Assembly: GCA_946478995.1 (NCBI GenBank)
Contig: CAMLDK010000013.1
Coordinates: forward strand, 1-15,657
DNA: 15,657 nucleotides
Reading direction: 5' to 3'
Source of the DNA: an uncultured Candidatus Saccharibacteria bacterium
GTDB taxonomy: Bacteria > Patescibacteria > Saccharimonadia > Saccharimonadales > 2-12-FULL-41-12
This document shows positions 1 through 9,048 of the stretch, one piece after another. The position numbers and the translations under genes are program-made. Under the pieces are notes generated by a model, which did no database searches, was not told where the DNA came from, and saw only the letters and a program-made list of their open reading frames with translations. Numbering within the stretch: position 1 is the first letter of the stretch; each line of letters opens with the position of its first letter.

Positions 1-1302
1 GAAGTCCGCGAAACCAAGCTGGGACCTGAGATAGTGACCAGCGACATACCGAATGTCAGCGAAGAGGCTCTTAGGCACCTCGATGAGAATGGAATCGTTC
101 GTATCGGTGCCGAAGTTCATCCCGGCGATATCCTTGTCGGTAAGATCACGCCAAAGGGAGAGCAGGAACTTTCGAGCGAAGAGCGACTACTGCGGGCTAT
201 ATTCGGTGAAAAAGCCAAGGAAGTTCGCGATACTTCACAGCGTATGAGCAACGGCAAGCACGGCAAAGTCGTGGGAGTAAAAGTATTTTCAAGGGATAAC
301 GGACACGAGCTGAAAGCCGGTGTTATCCAGCAGATCCAGGTTTTTGTAGCTCAGATGCGCAAGATCCAGGTGGGCGACAAGCTGGCTGGACGGCATGGGA
401 ACAAAGGCGTTATTGCCCGCATTTTGCCGGTCGAAGATATGCCGTTTTCCGAGGACGGAGAACCTGTGGATGTGGTGTTGAACCCGCTTGGCGTACCTTC
501 CAGAATGAACTTAGGACAGTTGTTCGAGACTCATCTTGGTATGGCCGCTAGTGCTCTCGGTGTCAAAATCGCCACGCCTCCGTTTAACGGCGTGTCGGTA
601 GAAAAGATAACCGAACTGCTTGCTGAAGCCGGCTTCCCTGAAGACGGCAAGCTGCAGCTTTATGACGGTCGCACGGGAGCGGCTTTCAAGGAGAAAACAG
701 TAGTCGGCAACATGTACATACTCAAGCTTACCCATATGGTCACCGACAAGATCCATGCCCGTTCAACAGGACCTTACACTATGGTTACCCAGCAGCCGCT
801 CGGCGGTAAAGCCCAGAATGGCGGCCAGAGGTTCGGAGAGATGGAAGTATGGGCGCTTGAGGCTTATGGAGCCGCACACACGCTCCAGGAAATGCTGACT
901 ATCAAGTCTGACGACGTATACGGTCGAAGCAAGGCTTACGAGTCTATAATCAAGCAGACCGATATCGTCGGCCCTAAGGTGCCGGAAAGCTTCAACGTGC
1001 TTGTCAAAGAACTGCAAGGCTTGGGACTCAAGGTTGACCTTATAGATCAGAACGAAGTCATTGACGCCGAAGCCGTACTGGCAGAAAACATCAAAGCTGA
1101 AGCTAAGAGCCAGTCAGAAGTAGAAGTTCCTGCACCGGAGGCCAGCAACGTAGATGTCACAGAGGATGCTAAAGCCGATGAATTTACGGTCATGGAGCTT
1201 GAAGATGATATTCCATCCACGACAGTCGTATCGGCAGACGGCGATGAAGATTCAACGGACGAGATTGCTGAAAATATTGAAGTAAAGGAAGAGGAGGCCT
1301 AG
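1..1302 (+). CDS. rpoB: DNA-directed RNA polymerase subunit beta, C-terminal part (5' truncated by window edge)
   Basis: The frame is open from base 1 and gives 433 residues before the TAG at 1300-1302; the gene begins outside the window. It is the catalytic C-terminal part of the beta subunit of RNA polymerase. The opening [10 protein letters not shown] and the [21 protein letters not shown] segment are typical of the family. [14 protein letters not shown] (around 367-408) and [20 protein letters not shown] (around 802-861) are hallmark motifs, the first lining the active centre and the second contacting beta'. After the usual end of the protein (about nt 1065) there is an extra tail of roughly 75-80 residues, very rich in Glu, Asp and Ala and probably disordered. 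The gene is 4 bases upstream of rpoC, and its last codons carry the rpoC Shine-Dalgarno sequence, so the two are co-transcribed. Identification is certain; the function of the acidic tail is unknown. Confidence 0.98.
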   Translation, partial: EVRETKLGPEIVTSDIPNVSEEALRHLDENGIVRIGAEVHPGDILVGKITPKGEQELSSEERLLRAIFGEKAKEVRDTSQRMSNGKHGKVVGVKVFSRDNGHELKAGVIQQIQVFVAQMRKIQVGDKLAGRHGNKGVIARILPVEDMPFSEDGEPVDVVLNPLGVPSRMNLGQLFETHLGMAASALGVKIATPPFNGVSVEKITELLAEAGFPEDGKLQLYDGRTGAAFKEKTVVGNMYILKLTHMVTDKIHARSTGPYTMVTQQPLGGKAQNGGQRFGEMEVWALEAYGAAHTLQEMLTIKSDDVYGRSKAYESIIKQTDIVGPKVPESFNVLVKELQGLGLKVDLIDQNEVIDAEAVLAENIKAEAKSQSEVEVPAPEASNVDVTEDAKADEFTVMELEDDIPSTTVVSADGDEDSTDEIAENIEVKEEEA

Positions 1303-1306
1303 GTCT

Positions 1307-4300
1307 ATGCGCAGATATCACTCAAGTACGAATATTTCCGATTTTGATGCGGTCAGGTTGGCGGTCGCCAGTGCTGATGACATTCTGGACTGGAGCTACG
1401 GCGAAGTTACCAAGCCGGAGACTATTAACTACCGGACGCAAAAACCTGAGCGGGACGGCCTTTTTTGCGAGCGTATATTCGGACCGGCTAAGGATATTAA
1501 TCCTCATGACGCCAAATACCGAGGAGTGCGCTCCCGGGAAGCTGCCGTAGATAAGAAGGGCGAGCTGGTCACCAAATCTATCGTCAGGCGCGAACGCATG
1601 GGCCATATCCAGCTGGCCACACCGGTCACTCATATCTGGTTCCTCCGAGGTACGCCCAGTGCGGTGGGGCTTTTGCTTGGCATGACCGTGAAAAGCCTGG
1701 AAAGAGTAGCTTACTTCGCTAGCTACATCATCAAATCCGTCGATAGCGAAAAACGCGACCAGATGCTAACCGATAAGGAAGCGGAATTTGCAGCCGCGGG
1801 GGAAGCTATAAAGGCTCGCTATGAGGAAGAATCCAAGAAAGAAGATGCCAACGTGAAGGCGCTAGCCGAGGCTCAAACTAAAGAGATTGAACAGCTTACC
1901 GATGAGTTTAATGAATATAAAGACATGCTTCAGTCGCTCGAAAAATACAACCTGCTCAATGAAAATGATTACCGCGCTATGCCTGAAGAGATCCAGGATC
2001 TTATAGAGGTCGGTATGGGCGGCGGCGTATTCAAGGAGCTTTTAGAAGACATAAACCTGTCTAAGCTGATAGCGCAGCTCAACGAAGAGGCCGAGGAAGC
2101 CAAAGGCCAGAGAAAAAAGAAGATTTTAAAACGTCTAAGGCTGCTTGAGTCCATGGAACGGGCGGGCATCAAGCCGACCAGCATGTGTCTCAGCATCCTG
2201 CCGGTGATCCCTCCTGATCTTCGTCCGATGGTCCAGCTAACAGGCGGACGTTTTGCCACTAGCGACCTGAACGATCTTTACCGCAGGGTTATCAACCGTA
2301 ACAACCGGCTGAAAAAATTGATTGACCTTAACGCGCCTGAAGTTATCTGCCGCAACGAGCAGCGTATGCTACAGGAAGCAGTCGATGCTTTGATAGATAA
2401 TTCCAGCGCCAGAAGCGGCCGGGCGGTTGCCGCCAGTGGCCAGCGCCGAAGGCTGAAATCCCTTAGCGACATGCTAAAAGGCAAGCAAGGACGGTTCAGG
2501 CAGAACTTGCTCGGCAAGAGGGTTGATTACTCCGGACGCTCAGTTATTGTTGCCGGACCGGAACTGAAGATGTTCCAGTGCGGCCTGCCAAAGATGATGG
2601 CGCTTGAGCTGTTCAAACCTTTCGTGATCGGCCGGCTGATAGACCAGGAATACGCGCACAACATCCGCTCAGCTACCCGGATGATCGAGCTAGGCGAAAC
2701 TACCGTTTGGGATGCTTTGGATGAGGTGATCAAGAACAAGTACGTGCTTCTTAACCGTGCGCCGAGCTTGCACAGACTCAGTATCCAGGCCTTCCAGCCC
2801 GTCCTGATCGAAGGTAAAGCTATCCAGCTTCATCCGCTTGTGTGTAAAGGCTTTAACGCTGACTTTGACGGCGACCAGATGGCCGTTCATTTACCGCTAA
2901 GCGCCAAGGCCCAAGATGAGGCCAAAAATATTATGGCCGCTAATAAGAACCTGCTGAAACCTGCCGACGGATCTCCTATACTTCATATAGAACAAGACAT
3001 AGTCCTTGGCTGCTACTACCTTACGTATGAGCGGCCCGGTAGTGTCGAGAAAAAAGCCAGGCCTTTGTCAGACCTTGCAGAAGCCCTGATGGCTTTTGAT
3101 AGCGGAAAGATAACTTTGCAGGACATGGTATCTATCGAATTCAGAAACGAAAGACGCACTTCTACGCTAGGACGATTCATCTTCAATGAGATTTTCCCTG
3201 AAGACTTTAATTTCCAGGATACGGCAATGACCAAGAAGAAGCTTTCCCAGGTAATGGGTGAAGTTTACCGAAAATACGGCCAGGAAAAAAGCGCTGAAAT
3301 CGCCGATGACTTAAAATCTCTCGGCTTCGAGTTTGCTACCACTTCCGGACTTTCCATGGGCATGAGTGACTTTGTCGACGTAGAGAAGCTCAAGGAAATA
3401 CTGGACAGCGCGGAAGTACGCGCTACGAAAGTAAGTGAGCAATATGACGGAGGATTCATAACCGATGATGAACGCTACAGGCTGACTATCGAAACCTGGA
3501 CGGATGCCGACTCTAAAGTCCAAGAGGCGATTGCTGAGCAGTTCAGCGGCGAAGACAACGCTATGTCGTTATCTGTTACCTCGGGCGCAAGAGGCTCTAT
3601 CGTACAGGTCAAGCAGATTATCGGTTCGGTAGGAATCCTATCCGACGCGACCGGGCGGGCCATGGAGCTGCCGGTGAAAAGTAACTATCGCGACGGCTTA
3701 AGCCCGCTGGAATATTTCACTTCCAGCCGCGGACAGAGAAAAGGCCTTATCGATACTGCGCTTAAGACGGCTGACTCCGGATACCTGACCCGGCGTCTTG
3801 TAGATGTCGCGCAGGATGTATTCACTATTGAGGAAGTAGAGGCGGATGATCCCGGATTTGCGCTTTATCGGTCTGATGCTGCAGAAGTCGGCGTGTCTTA
3901 TGCCTCACGTTTGAGCGGGCGTTATGCCGCCGAAAATATCGGGAAATACGTTAAGAAAGGCGAGGCTATAACTCAGGAGGTCGCTGAGCAGATTGAAGCC
4001 GATGAAAATATCGATGGCGCAAAGATAATGAGCGTCTTAAGCAGCAACTCTATCCGCGGCATACATCCGAAAAGCTACGGGATAGATCCTGCCACCGGTG
4101 ACATTGTCAAATCGCATAGTCCTGTCGGTGTGATCGCCGCCCAAAGTATTGGCGAGCCCGGTACCCAGCTTACGCTTCGGACCTTCCACTCCGGCGGTGC
4201 TGCTATCGCTGACGATATCACGCAAGGTCTGCCTCGCGTTGAAGAGCTCTTTGAAGTACGGGTACCAAAAGGTAAGGCATATCTAGCCGACATTTCCGGT

Positions 4301-5146
4301 AAAGTAGCCGTTTGGGACGAGAATGAACAGTACATAATCCAAATCACTGACGACCAGGCCAAAGCCGCCAAGCTGACCATTGGCGATAGGAATGTCCAGG
4401 TGGACACAAACAGCGAAGTAGCCGTCGGCGATGTAGTCGCCAGCGCCGAAGGCGGTAAAGATCCGCTTATAGCTCCGGTCGCCGGTAAGGTTTCGCTTTC
4501 TAAAAAGACCATTACCATTACTCCGGCCGGGCAAAGCGTGGTGAAGTACGAGATCCCAAGCTACAAACAGTTGCTGGTCAAAGACGGAGACACGGTAGAG
4601 GCCGGGCATAAGCTCACCAATGGTTCTATCAATCTTCACGACCTGATGAGACTCAAGGGAGTAGAAGCTACCCAGCGCTACATAATGAATGAGATCTTAA
4701 GGATTTTCGCTAGCCAGGGACAATATATCTCAGATAAGCACTTGGAAATCATCGTTAAACAGATGTTCTCCAGGGTCCAGATAGAAGACAGCGGTGACAG
4801 TGAGCTGGTTACGGGCGATATAGTAAGCAAACTTTCCGTGGTTGAAATTAACGAACAACTAGTTGCCAAGGGTAAAAAACCGGCTGTATTCAATCAGCTT
4901 TTGCTTGGAATCACCAAAGCTTCCTTAAGCACGGATTCCTTCCTATCCGCAGCTTCTTTCCAGGACACGACCAGAGTTTTGATCGCCGCCGCTACCAGCG
5001 GTAAGGTTGACCGGTTGTTCGGCCTGAAAGAAAACGTCATATTGGGTAGGAGAATACCTGTCGGAACAGGCGCCATCCGCGAAGATGAAGAAGCCGAAAC
5101 CGACCTGCAGCCGAGCGAAGCGCTAGTACTTGAGGAAGATCGATAA
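1307..5146 (+). CDS. rpoC: DNA-directed RNA polymerase subunit beta' (both zinc sites lost)
   Basis: This is the full-length beta' subunit (1279 residues), which carries the catalytic magnesium. The start ATG is preceded by a GAGGAGG-type Shine-Dalgarno inside the end of rpoB. Conserved landmarks are [18 protein letters not shown] (398-415), the catalytic [16 protein letters not shown] (517-532; Asp520, Asp522 and Asp524 bind Mg), and the bridge-helix/trigger-loop region with [20 protein letters not shown] (941-960). A charged, probably coiled-coil stretch spans about 150-290. The N-terminal zinc ribbon normally has four Cys; the equivalent positions are Pro66, Asp68, Val81 and Lys84, with no change in segment length. 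The second zinc site also normally has four Cys; here they are about Glu845/Ala846, Ser913, His920 and Ser923. The rest of the enzyme looks intact and there is no frameshift, so this appears to be a functional zinc-free beta' rather than a pseudogene. Confidence 0.98.
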   Translation: MRRYHSSTNISDFDAVRLAVASADDILDWSYGEVTKPETINYRTQKPERDGLFCERIFGPAKDINPHDAKYRGVRSREAAVDKKGELVTKSIVRRERMGHIQLATPVTHIWFLRGTPSAVGLLLGMTVKSLERVAYFASYIIKSVDSEKRDQMLTDKEAEFAAAGEAIKARYEEESKKEDANVKALAEAQTKEIEQLTDEFNEYKDMLQSLEKYNLLNENDYRAMPEEIQDLIEVGMGGGVFKELLEDINLSKLIAQLNEEAEEAKGQRKKKILKRLRLLESMERAGIKPTSMCLSILPVIPPDLRPMVQLTGGRFATSDLNDLYRRVINRNNRLKKLIDLNAPEVICRNEQRMLQEAVDALIDNSSARSGRAVAASGQRRRLKSLSDMLKGKQGRFRQNLLGKRVDYSGRSVIVAGPELKMFQCGLPKMMALELFKPFVIGRLIDQEYAHNIRSATRMIELGETTVWDALDEVIKNKYVLLNRAPSLHRLSIQAFQPVLIEGKAIQLHPLVCKGFNADFDGDQMAVHLPLSAKAQDEAKNIMAANKNLLKPADGSPILHIEQDIVLGCYYLTYERPGSVEKKARPLSDLAEALMAFDSGKITLQDMVSIEFRNERRTSTLGRFIFNEIFPEDFNFQDTAMTKKKLSQVMGEVYRKYGQEKSAEIADDLKSLGFEFATTSGLSMGMSDFVDVEKLKEILDSAEVRATKVSEQYDGGFITDDERYRLTIETWTDADSKVQEAIAEQFSGEDNAMSLSVTSGARGSIVQVKQIIGSVGILSDATGRAMELPVKSNYRDGLSPLEYFTSSRGQRKGLIDTALKTADSGYLTRRLVDVAQDVFTIEEVEADDPGFALYRSDAAEVGVSYASRLSGRYAAENIGKYVKKGEAITQEVAEQIEADENIDGAKIMSVLSSNSIRGIHPKSYGIDPATGDIVKSHSPVGVIAAQSIGEPGTQLTLRTFHSGGAAIADDITQGLPRVEELFEVRVPKGKAYLADISGKVAVWDENEQYIIQITDDQAKAAKLTIGDRNVQVDTNSEVAVGDVVASAEGGKDPLIAPVAGKVSLSKKTITITPAGQSVVKYEIPSYKQLLVKDGDTVEAGHKLTNGSINLHDLMRLKGVEATQRYIMNEILRIFASQGQYISDKHLEIIVKQMFSRVQIEDSGDSELVTGDIVSKLSVVEINEQLVAKGKKPAVFNQLLLGITKASLSTDSFLSAASFQDTTRVLIAAATSGKVDRLFGLKENVILGRRIPVGTGAIREDEEAETDLQPSEALVLEEDR

Positions 5147-5203
5147 ATATGCTAGAGTTTACTTCTGCACAAAGAGATAACTATATAAAAGGAGCAGTTC
5201 AGA

Positions 5204-5617
5204 GTGCCGACAATTAATCAGTTAGTCAGAAAACCCCGCAAAAAGGCGAGTACTAAAAGTAAATCGCCGGCATTGCAGAGGGTCACAAATAACTTAAAGA
5301 CCCGTCATTATGAGAAAGATTCCCCTTTTAAAAGAGGCGTGTGCGTTAAAGTCACCACCAAAACTCCGAAAAAGCCTAACTCCGCGCTCCGCAAAGTAGC
5401 CCGCGTACGGCTTACGAACGGCTATGAAGTCTGGGCGTATATCGGCGGTGAAGGACACAACCTTCAGGAACATGCCGTAGTCTTGGTCCGCGGCGGCCGA
5501 GTGCCTGATCTTCCCGGCGTTCGATATCATATCGTCCGTGGAAATCTGGATCTTCAAGGCGTAGAGAACCGCAAACAAGGCCGCAGCAAATACGGCGCGA
5601 AAAAGGCAGGTAAATAA
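5204..5617 (+). CDS. rpsL: 30S ribosomal protein S12
   Basis: S12 (137 residues) sits at the decoding centre of the small subunit. The GTG at 5204 is chosen because the protein then starts with the canonical [13 protein letters not shown] and an AAAAGGAG ribosome binding site lies at 5187-5194. The KRGVC...[20 protein letters not shown] core (43-73) and [10 protein letters not shown] (81-90) are conserved, including the Lys56-Lys57 pair of the decoding loop. It has the longer N-terminal linker (about 24-42) seen in many Gram-positive S12 proteins. One oddity is that the loop usually reading [11 protein letters not shown] is [11 protein letters not shown] here. Pro101 therefore replaces the lysine (Lys87/88 in E. 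coli numbering) at which streptomycin-resistance substitutions are known. The Asp102 that can be methylthiolated in other bacteria is kept. A 57-base gap separates it from rpoC, and rpsG follows after 2 bases. Confidence 0.97.
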   Translation: MPTINQLVRKPRKKASTKSKSPALQRVTNNLKTRHYEKDSPFKRGVCVKVTTKTPKKPNSALRKVARVRLTNGYEVWAYIGGEGHNLQEHAVVLVRGGRVPDLPGVRYHIVRGNLDLQGVENRKQGRSKYGAKKAGK

Positions 5618-5619
5618 CA

Positions 5620-6099
5620 ATGCCTCGACATAAGACAAAATCACTGATCAGGGATATCAAACCGGACCGTGTTTATGAAAGCGTGCTAGTACAGCGCATG
5701 ATCAACAGAGTTATGCTTGACGGTAAAAAACAGATTGCAGAGAAGCTGGTTTACGGAGGGATGCAGAAAGCCGCCGATAAACTGAAAGTCCAGAACCCTT
5801 TGGATGTGTTTGAGAAAGCCTTTGCCAATGTCCGCCCGCACATGGAAACACGTTCGCGCCGGGTCGGCGGAGCTAACTACCAGATCCCTTTCGAAGTCAA
5901 AGGCCAGAGACAGACTCATCTGACCATAATGTGGTTCGTTGAAGCCGCCCGCGCTCGGAAGGGCATGAGTATGGAAGACCGGATAGCTTTGGAGCTGATC
6001 GACGCATATAACGAAACCGGCACAGCCGTTAAGAAAAAAGAAGACACGCATAAGATGGCAGAAGCTAACAGGGCTTTTGCCCATTTCGCGAGGTACTAA
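5620..6099 (+). CDS. rpsG: 30S ribosomal protein S7
   Basis: S7 (159 residues) nucleates assembly of the 30S head and contacts tRNA in the E site. It starts 2 bases after the rpsL stop, so the two are almost certainly translationally coupled; only a weak GGCAGG-like ribosome binding site lies upstream, within the rpsL end. Visible family signatures are the MPRHK...PDRVYESVLVQRMINRVMLDGKK N-terminus, the VFEKAFANVRPHMETRSRRVGGANYQIP block (63-90) that holds the rRNA-binding beta-hairpin, and the C-terminal HKMAEANRAFAHFARY. Length is normal for the family. Nothing is missing. Confidence 0.97.
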   Translation: MPRHKTKSLIRDIKPDRVYESVLVQRMINRVMLDGKKQIAEKLVYGGMQKAADKLKVQNPLDVFEKAFANVRPHMETRSRRVGGANYQIPFEVKGQRQTHLTIMWFVEAARARKGMSMEDRIALELIDAYNETGTAVKKKEDTHKMAEANRAFAHFARY

Positions 6100-6102
6100 A
6101 GG

Positions 6103-8190
6103 GTGGCAGAAAAAGAATATAGAATGGATAAGATCCGCAATATCGGCATTATCGCCCATATTGACGCAGGCAAAACTACTACCACCGAAGGTATCTTATA
6201 CCGCACCGGCTTAAAGCATAAGATCGGCGCGGTGCATGAAGGCGAGACTACCACCGACTGGATGGCCCAAGAGCGTGAGCGCGGCATAACCATAGTTTCC
6301 GCGGCTGTGACCTGTTATTGGAAAGATCATCAGATCAACATCATCGACACACCGGGACACATTGACTTCACGGTTGAAGTTCAGCGTTCGCTTCGCGTAC
6401 TTGACGGCGCGATCACTGTATTTGACGGCAAAATGGGCGTGGAATCCCAGTCCGAAACCGTTTGGCGGCAGGCCGACGGGTACAATGTGCCGCGGATCTG
6501 CTTCATCAATAAGATCAACCAGACCGGCGGGGATTTCTACAAGTCCCTGGACTCTATACATAGCCGCCTCACCAAGCGGGCTTTCCCGATCCATCTGCCT
6601 ATAGGTTTTGAGCAGTCTGTCAACGGCGTAGTAGACCTTGTGGCTATGAAGTCATACACCTACAAAGAATTCACTGATAAGAACCTGGTGGAGGGTGAAA
6701 TTCCTGAAGATATGATGGATAAGGTCAAGAGATATCGAAGCCTGCTTATCGAAAACGCCGTAGCCGAAGACGAAACCATGCTAGAAAAATACCTGGAAGT
6801 AGGCGAAGAAGGTTTGACTCCCGATGAGATCAAACATGCCATCCGAACGGCCATGATGACCGGTAAGTTCTTCATCGTCAGCGGTGGCGACGGCCGCGGC
6901 GTGATCGTCGAGAAACTGCTTGATATTGCGACAGAATACCTGCCAAGCCCTATAGATCGCGGCGATACGGTCGGAACTCACCCAAAGACCGACGACAAGA
7001 TTTTGCGCAAGCCTGAAGATAAAGAACCTTTTGCCGCTCTGGCTTTTAAGATCGCCACCGATCCTTTCGTAGGAAAACTAGCTTATTTCCGCGTTTATTC
7101 AGGCAAGATCGTAGCCGGAAGCTATGTATATAACAGTTCAACAGGTGAAAAAGAGCGTGTAGGACGAATCGTACGTATGCAAGCCGACAAGCGCGAGGAA
7201 GTTAAAGAAGTGAATGCCGGCGACATCGCCGCAATCGTGGGGCTTAAAGGTACTACGACCGGCAACACCCTATGCGATCAAAACAACCCTATCATCTTAG
7301 AAAGTATTAAATTCCCTGAACCGCCTGTCAGTATTGCTATCGAGCCGAAGACCAAAGCCGACCAGGAAAAAATGAGTCTAGCCTTGCAGCGTCTGGCAGA
7401 AGAAGACCCGACCTTTAGGGTCAAAGTGGATGATGAGACCGGCCAGACTATCATCAGCGGCATGGGTGAGCTTCATCTTGAAATCCTTGTAGACAGAATG
7501 AAGCGTGAGTTTAAAGTCGAAGCAAATATCGGCGAACCGCAAGTTGCTTACCGTGAGACTATCCGCAAGGACGGCGTAGAAGTCCAAGGCAAATTCATCC
7601 GACAATCCGGCGGTCGTGGACAGTACGGCGATGTCTGGATCAGGGTTAGTCAGAACGAAGCCGGCAAAGGCTATGAATTCATAAACTCCATCAAGGGAGG
7701 CGTAGTTCCTCAGGAGTATATCAAGCCCGTTGATGAAGGTATAAAAGAAGCTATGAGCAACGGCGTTTTGGCTGGTTACCCTGTAGTGGATGTAAAGGCT
7801 GAACTTTACGATGGAAGCTACCACGATGTGGACTCGTCCGAAATGGCTTTTAAAATCGCCGGTTCCATGGCGCTACAAGCCGGGGTCAAGAAAGCCAATC
7901 CGGTACTGCTCGAGCCTATTATGAAAGTCGTAGTCGTGACGCCTGAAGATTTCATGGGCGACGTTATCGGTGACCTTAACTCCAAGCGCGGCCGGATCGA
8001 AGCGATGGAAGACCTTCCGAACGGTATCAAACAAATCACCTCATTTGTGCCGCTTGGTGAAATGTTCGGCTACACTACTAACTTGCGTTCTATGACCCAA
8101 GGCCGGGCCAGCTCATCTATGGAACTCGACCACTATGCCGATGTTCCACCGAATGTAGCCGAAGCTATCATTGCCAAATCCTCTAAATAA
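6103..8190 (+). CDS. fusA: Elongation factor G, with atypical G4 and G5 guanine-recognition motifs
   Basis: EF-G is the GTPase that drives tRNA-mRNA translocation on the ribosome. The gene lies 3 bases after rpsG. The GTG at 6103 is preferred because [15 protein letters not shown] then aligns with the family N-terminus; an ATG at 6124 would remove these residues. All five domains are present (695 residues). G1 is [12 protein letters not shown] (19-30), G2 is RGITI (60-64) and G3 is DTPGH (82-86). Domain II-III includes EDPTFRV...[12 protein letters not shown], domain IV has [11 protein letters not shown] and the tip loop [10 protein letters not shown] (571-580), and a domain V follows. The oddities are in G4 and G5. 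G4 is NKIN (136-139) instead of NKxD, so the Asp that reads the guanine base is Asn139. The G5 region reads VSGGDGRGV (259-267) instead of the usual GSAxKNKGV. EF-Tu in this window has ordinary versions of both motifs. The gene is otherwise intact and is the only EF-G visible. Confidence 0.96.
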   Translation: MAEKEYRMDKIRNIGIIAHIDAGKTTTTEGILYRTGLKHKIGAVHEGETTTDWMAQERERGITIVSAAVTCYWKDHQINIIDTPGHIDFTVEVQRSLRVLDGAITVFDGKMGVESQSETVWRQADGYNVPRICFINKINQTGGDFYKSLDSIHSRLTKRAFPIHLPIGFEQSVNGVVDLVAMKSYTYKEFTDKNLVEGEIPEDMMDKVKRYRSLLIENAVAEDETMLEKYLEVGEEGLTPDEIKHAIRTAMMTGKFFIVSGGDGRGVIVEKLLDIATEYLPSPIDRGDTVGTHPKTDDKILRKPEDKEPFAALAFKIATDPFVGKLAYFRVYSGKIVAGSYVYNSSTGEKERVGRIVRMQADKREEVKEVNAGDIAAIVGLKGTTTGNTLCDQNNPIILESIKFPEPPVSIAIEPKTKADQEKMSLALQRLAEEDPTFRVKVDDETGQTIISGMGELHLEILVDRMKREFKVEANIGEPQVAYRETIRKDGVEVQGKFIRQSGGRGQYGDVWIRVSQNEAGKGYEFINSIKGGVVPQEYIKPVDEGIKEAMSNGVLAGYPVVDVKAELYDGSYHDVDSSEMAFKIAGSMALQAGVKKANPVLLEPIMKVVVVTPEDFMGDVIGDLNSKRGRIEAMEDLPNGIKQITSFVPLGEMFGYTTNLRSMTQGRASSSMELDHYADVPPNVAEAIIAKSSK

Positions 8191-8195
8191 TATTA

Positions 8196-8224
8196 TTGCG
8201 AATATTACTCGTATATAGTATAAT
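8196..8224 (+). promoter_or_regulatory. Promoter for the 8253 gene (TTGCGA - 17 bp - TATAAT)
   Basis: A -35-like TTGCGA (8196-8201) is followed by exactly 17 bases and a perfect TATAAT (8219-8224) in the otherwise A+T-rich gap after fusA. The predicted start of transcription is near 8231, giving a leader of about 22 bases before the ATG at 8253. Only a weak purine stretch (AAGAAAG, around 8239-8246) could serve as ribosome binding site. The -10 box sits inside a perfect inverted repeat, suggesting repression. Prediction from sequence only. Confidence 0.55.
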
Positions 8225-8225
8225 C
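8213..8225 (+). repeat. Left copy of a 13-base near-direct repeat flanking the fusA-tuf island
   Basis: ATATAGTATAATC here matches ATATAGTATTATC at 14925-14937 in 12 of 13 positions, in the same orientation. The copies lie just after fusA and just before tuf, the two edges of the extra gene block. They may be remnants of a duplicated insertion site or simply two related promoters. The sequence is A+T-rich, so chance is not excluded. Confidence 0.35.
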
Positions 8226-8233
8226 ATACTATA
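8214..8233. repeat. Perfect inverted repeat covering the -10 box (operator candidate)
   Basis: TATAGTAT (8214-8221) and ATACTATA (8226-8233) are perfect reverse complements separated by AATC. The TATAAT box overlaps the left arm and the spacer, a typical place for a dimeric repressor to block transcription. No T-run follows, so it is unlikely to act as the fusA terminator. No matching regulator gene is in the window. Confidence 0.5.
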
Positions 8234-8252
8234 ACAATAAGAAAGTTTTGTA

Positions 8253-9014
8253 ATGAGCGAATTAGATTTTGAACGAAATGCACAAAAGTCATTTGCAGAA
8301 GGTTGGGTTAAGGAATATACAGGTAGACCGATCGCCGTAGTGGCCAGCGAAGGTTATTGGCAGATTCCCGAGGATTCACAGGATAAAGAAGAACCACAGC
8401 AAATTGCAGTTTCTGCAGAAAGACACTACAGTCTTGGAATAATCGCTGCTGGCGAAGTGAAAGTAGAAGAAGCCGGCATTGTTGTGCCGGTTGAGGGATT
8501 CGTTACGTGGGATTCAAGCACTCCTTACGTTCAAGATTTACAAAGTAGGTTTGATTGGGGTCTTGAGTGGTTTGATGCCGAAGTATCTGCCGGAGAGGGC
8601 GGCTTAATCCTTCCGCGTATAAAGGATCCTAAAGATCCAGAGCGGGCATGGGACTTTGGGTCATTTGGTGAGGTTCGAGTACCTACCAACGGAAAGACCT
8701 TAGGTCTTCATCGCGGTATGACTGTCGAGGGTAGTGATACAGTACCCGGTGGTACAATTACAGATACGTTTGCGGAAGTTGATATTTCGGTAAATGCTGA
8801 GGTGGGCGGTAACTCTGGAAGCCGGTACATAATCACAGGTATATATCATCGCGACGAGCTTTGGAGAAGGATTACAGCCGGAGATGCCTCTGCCTTAGAG
8901 GAAGCGTCTGACCCAAAGTTGAAAAAAGCGGCCGAAAAAGCCGCAAAACAAGACTATAAGCGTAATCCGCCAAAAAAAGAGCCAGAGTACGATCCCTGGG
9001 ATCCTTTGGCTTAA
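8253..9014 (+). CDS. Hypothetical protein, 253 residues, cytosolic
   Basis: I do not recognise this family. The frame is a long clean ORF with its own promoter upstream. No signal peptide or membrane segment is visible. Residues 1-40 are mixed and charged. Residues 50-200 alternate short hydrophobic and glycine-rich stretches, as expected for a beta-rich fold (for example IAVSAERHYSLGIIAAGEV, VVPVEGFVTW, EVRVPTNGKTLGL, GSRYIITGIYHRDELW). Residues 206-234 look like a charged Ala/Lys/Glu helix. The last 20 residues are Pro- and Lys-rich and probably disordered, ending EYDPWDPLA. There are no cysteines. It stands convergent to aroC, with only 23 bases between the two stop codons. Codon choice is less biased than in the ribosomal genes next to it, as expected for an accessory gene. 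A role in regulation or binding would be a guess. Confidence 0.75.
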   Translation: MSELDFERNAQKSFAEGWVKEYTGRPIAVVASEGYWQIPEDSQDKEEPQQIAVSAERHYSLGIIAAGEVKVEEAGIVVPVEGFVTWDSSTPYVQDLQSRFDWGLEWFDAEVSAGEGGLILPRIKDPKDPERAWDFGSFGEVRVPTNGKTLGLHRGMTVEGSDTVPGGTITDTFAEVDISVNAEVGGNSGSRYIITGIYHRDELWRRITAGDASALEEASDPKLKKAAEKAAKQDYKRNPPKKEPEYDPWDPLA

Positions 9015-9016
9015 AT

Positions 9017-9048
9017 AACGGTAAAAGATACAGAGTATTAACCGTTTT
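9017..9048. terminator. Small bidirectional hairpin between convergent genes
   Basis: AACGGT (9017-9022) pairs with ACCGTT (9041-9046). Inside it, ATAC (9028-9031) pairs with GTAT (9035-9038) around an AGA loop. A short TTTT follows on the plus strand and TTATTT on the minus strand. It overlaps the aroC stop codon and is the only hairpin between the 8253 gene and aroC. The stem is weak and the T-runs are short, so termination may be inefficient. Confidence 0.4.

Noticed and set aside
4075..4518. Long minus-strand open frame (147 codons) inside rpoC
   Set aside because: It lies fully within the conserved rpoC coding sequence, has low-complexity Ser/Pro content and no ribosome binding site of note. 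It is a shadow of the real gene.
5147..5203. Possible promoter before rpsL (TTTACT - 18 bp - TATATA)
   Set aside because: A start there would fall at about 5194 and remove the rpsL ribosome binding site from the message, and the -10 match is poor. Co-transcription from rpoBC is more likely.
6124..6126. ATG as an alternative fusA start
   Set aside because: It would cut conserved N-terminal residues. The GTG at 6103 aligns with the family start and keeps the tight 3-base spacing from rpsG.
8214..8233. Palindrome after fusA as an intrinsic terminator
   Set aside because: The stem is almost pure A+T and no T-run follows. Its overlap with a consensus -10 box points to an operator instead.
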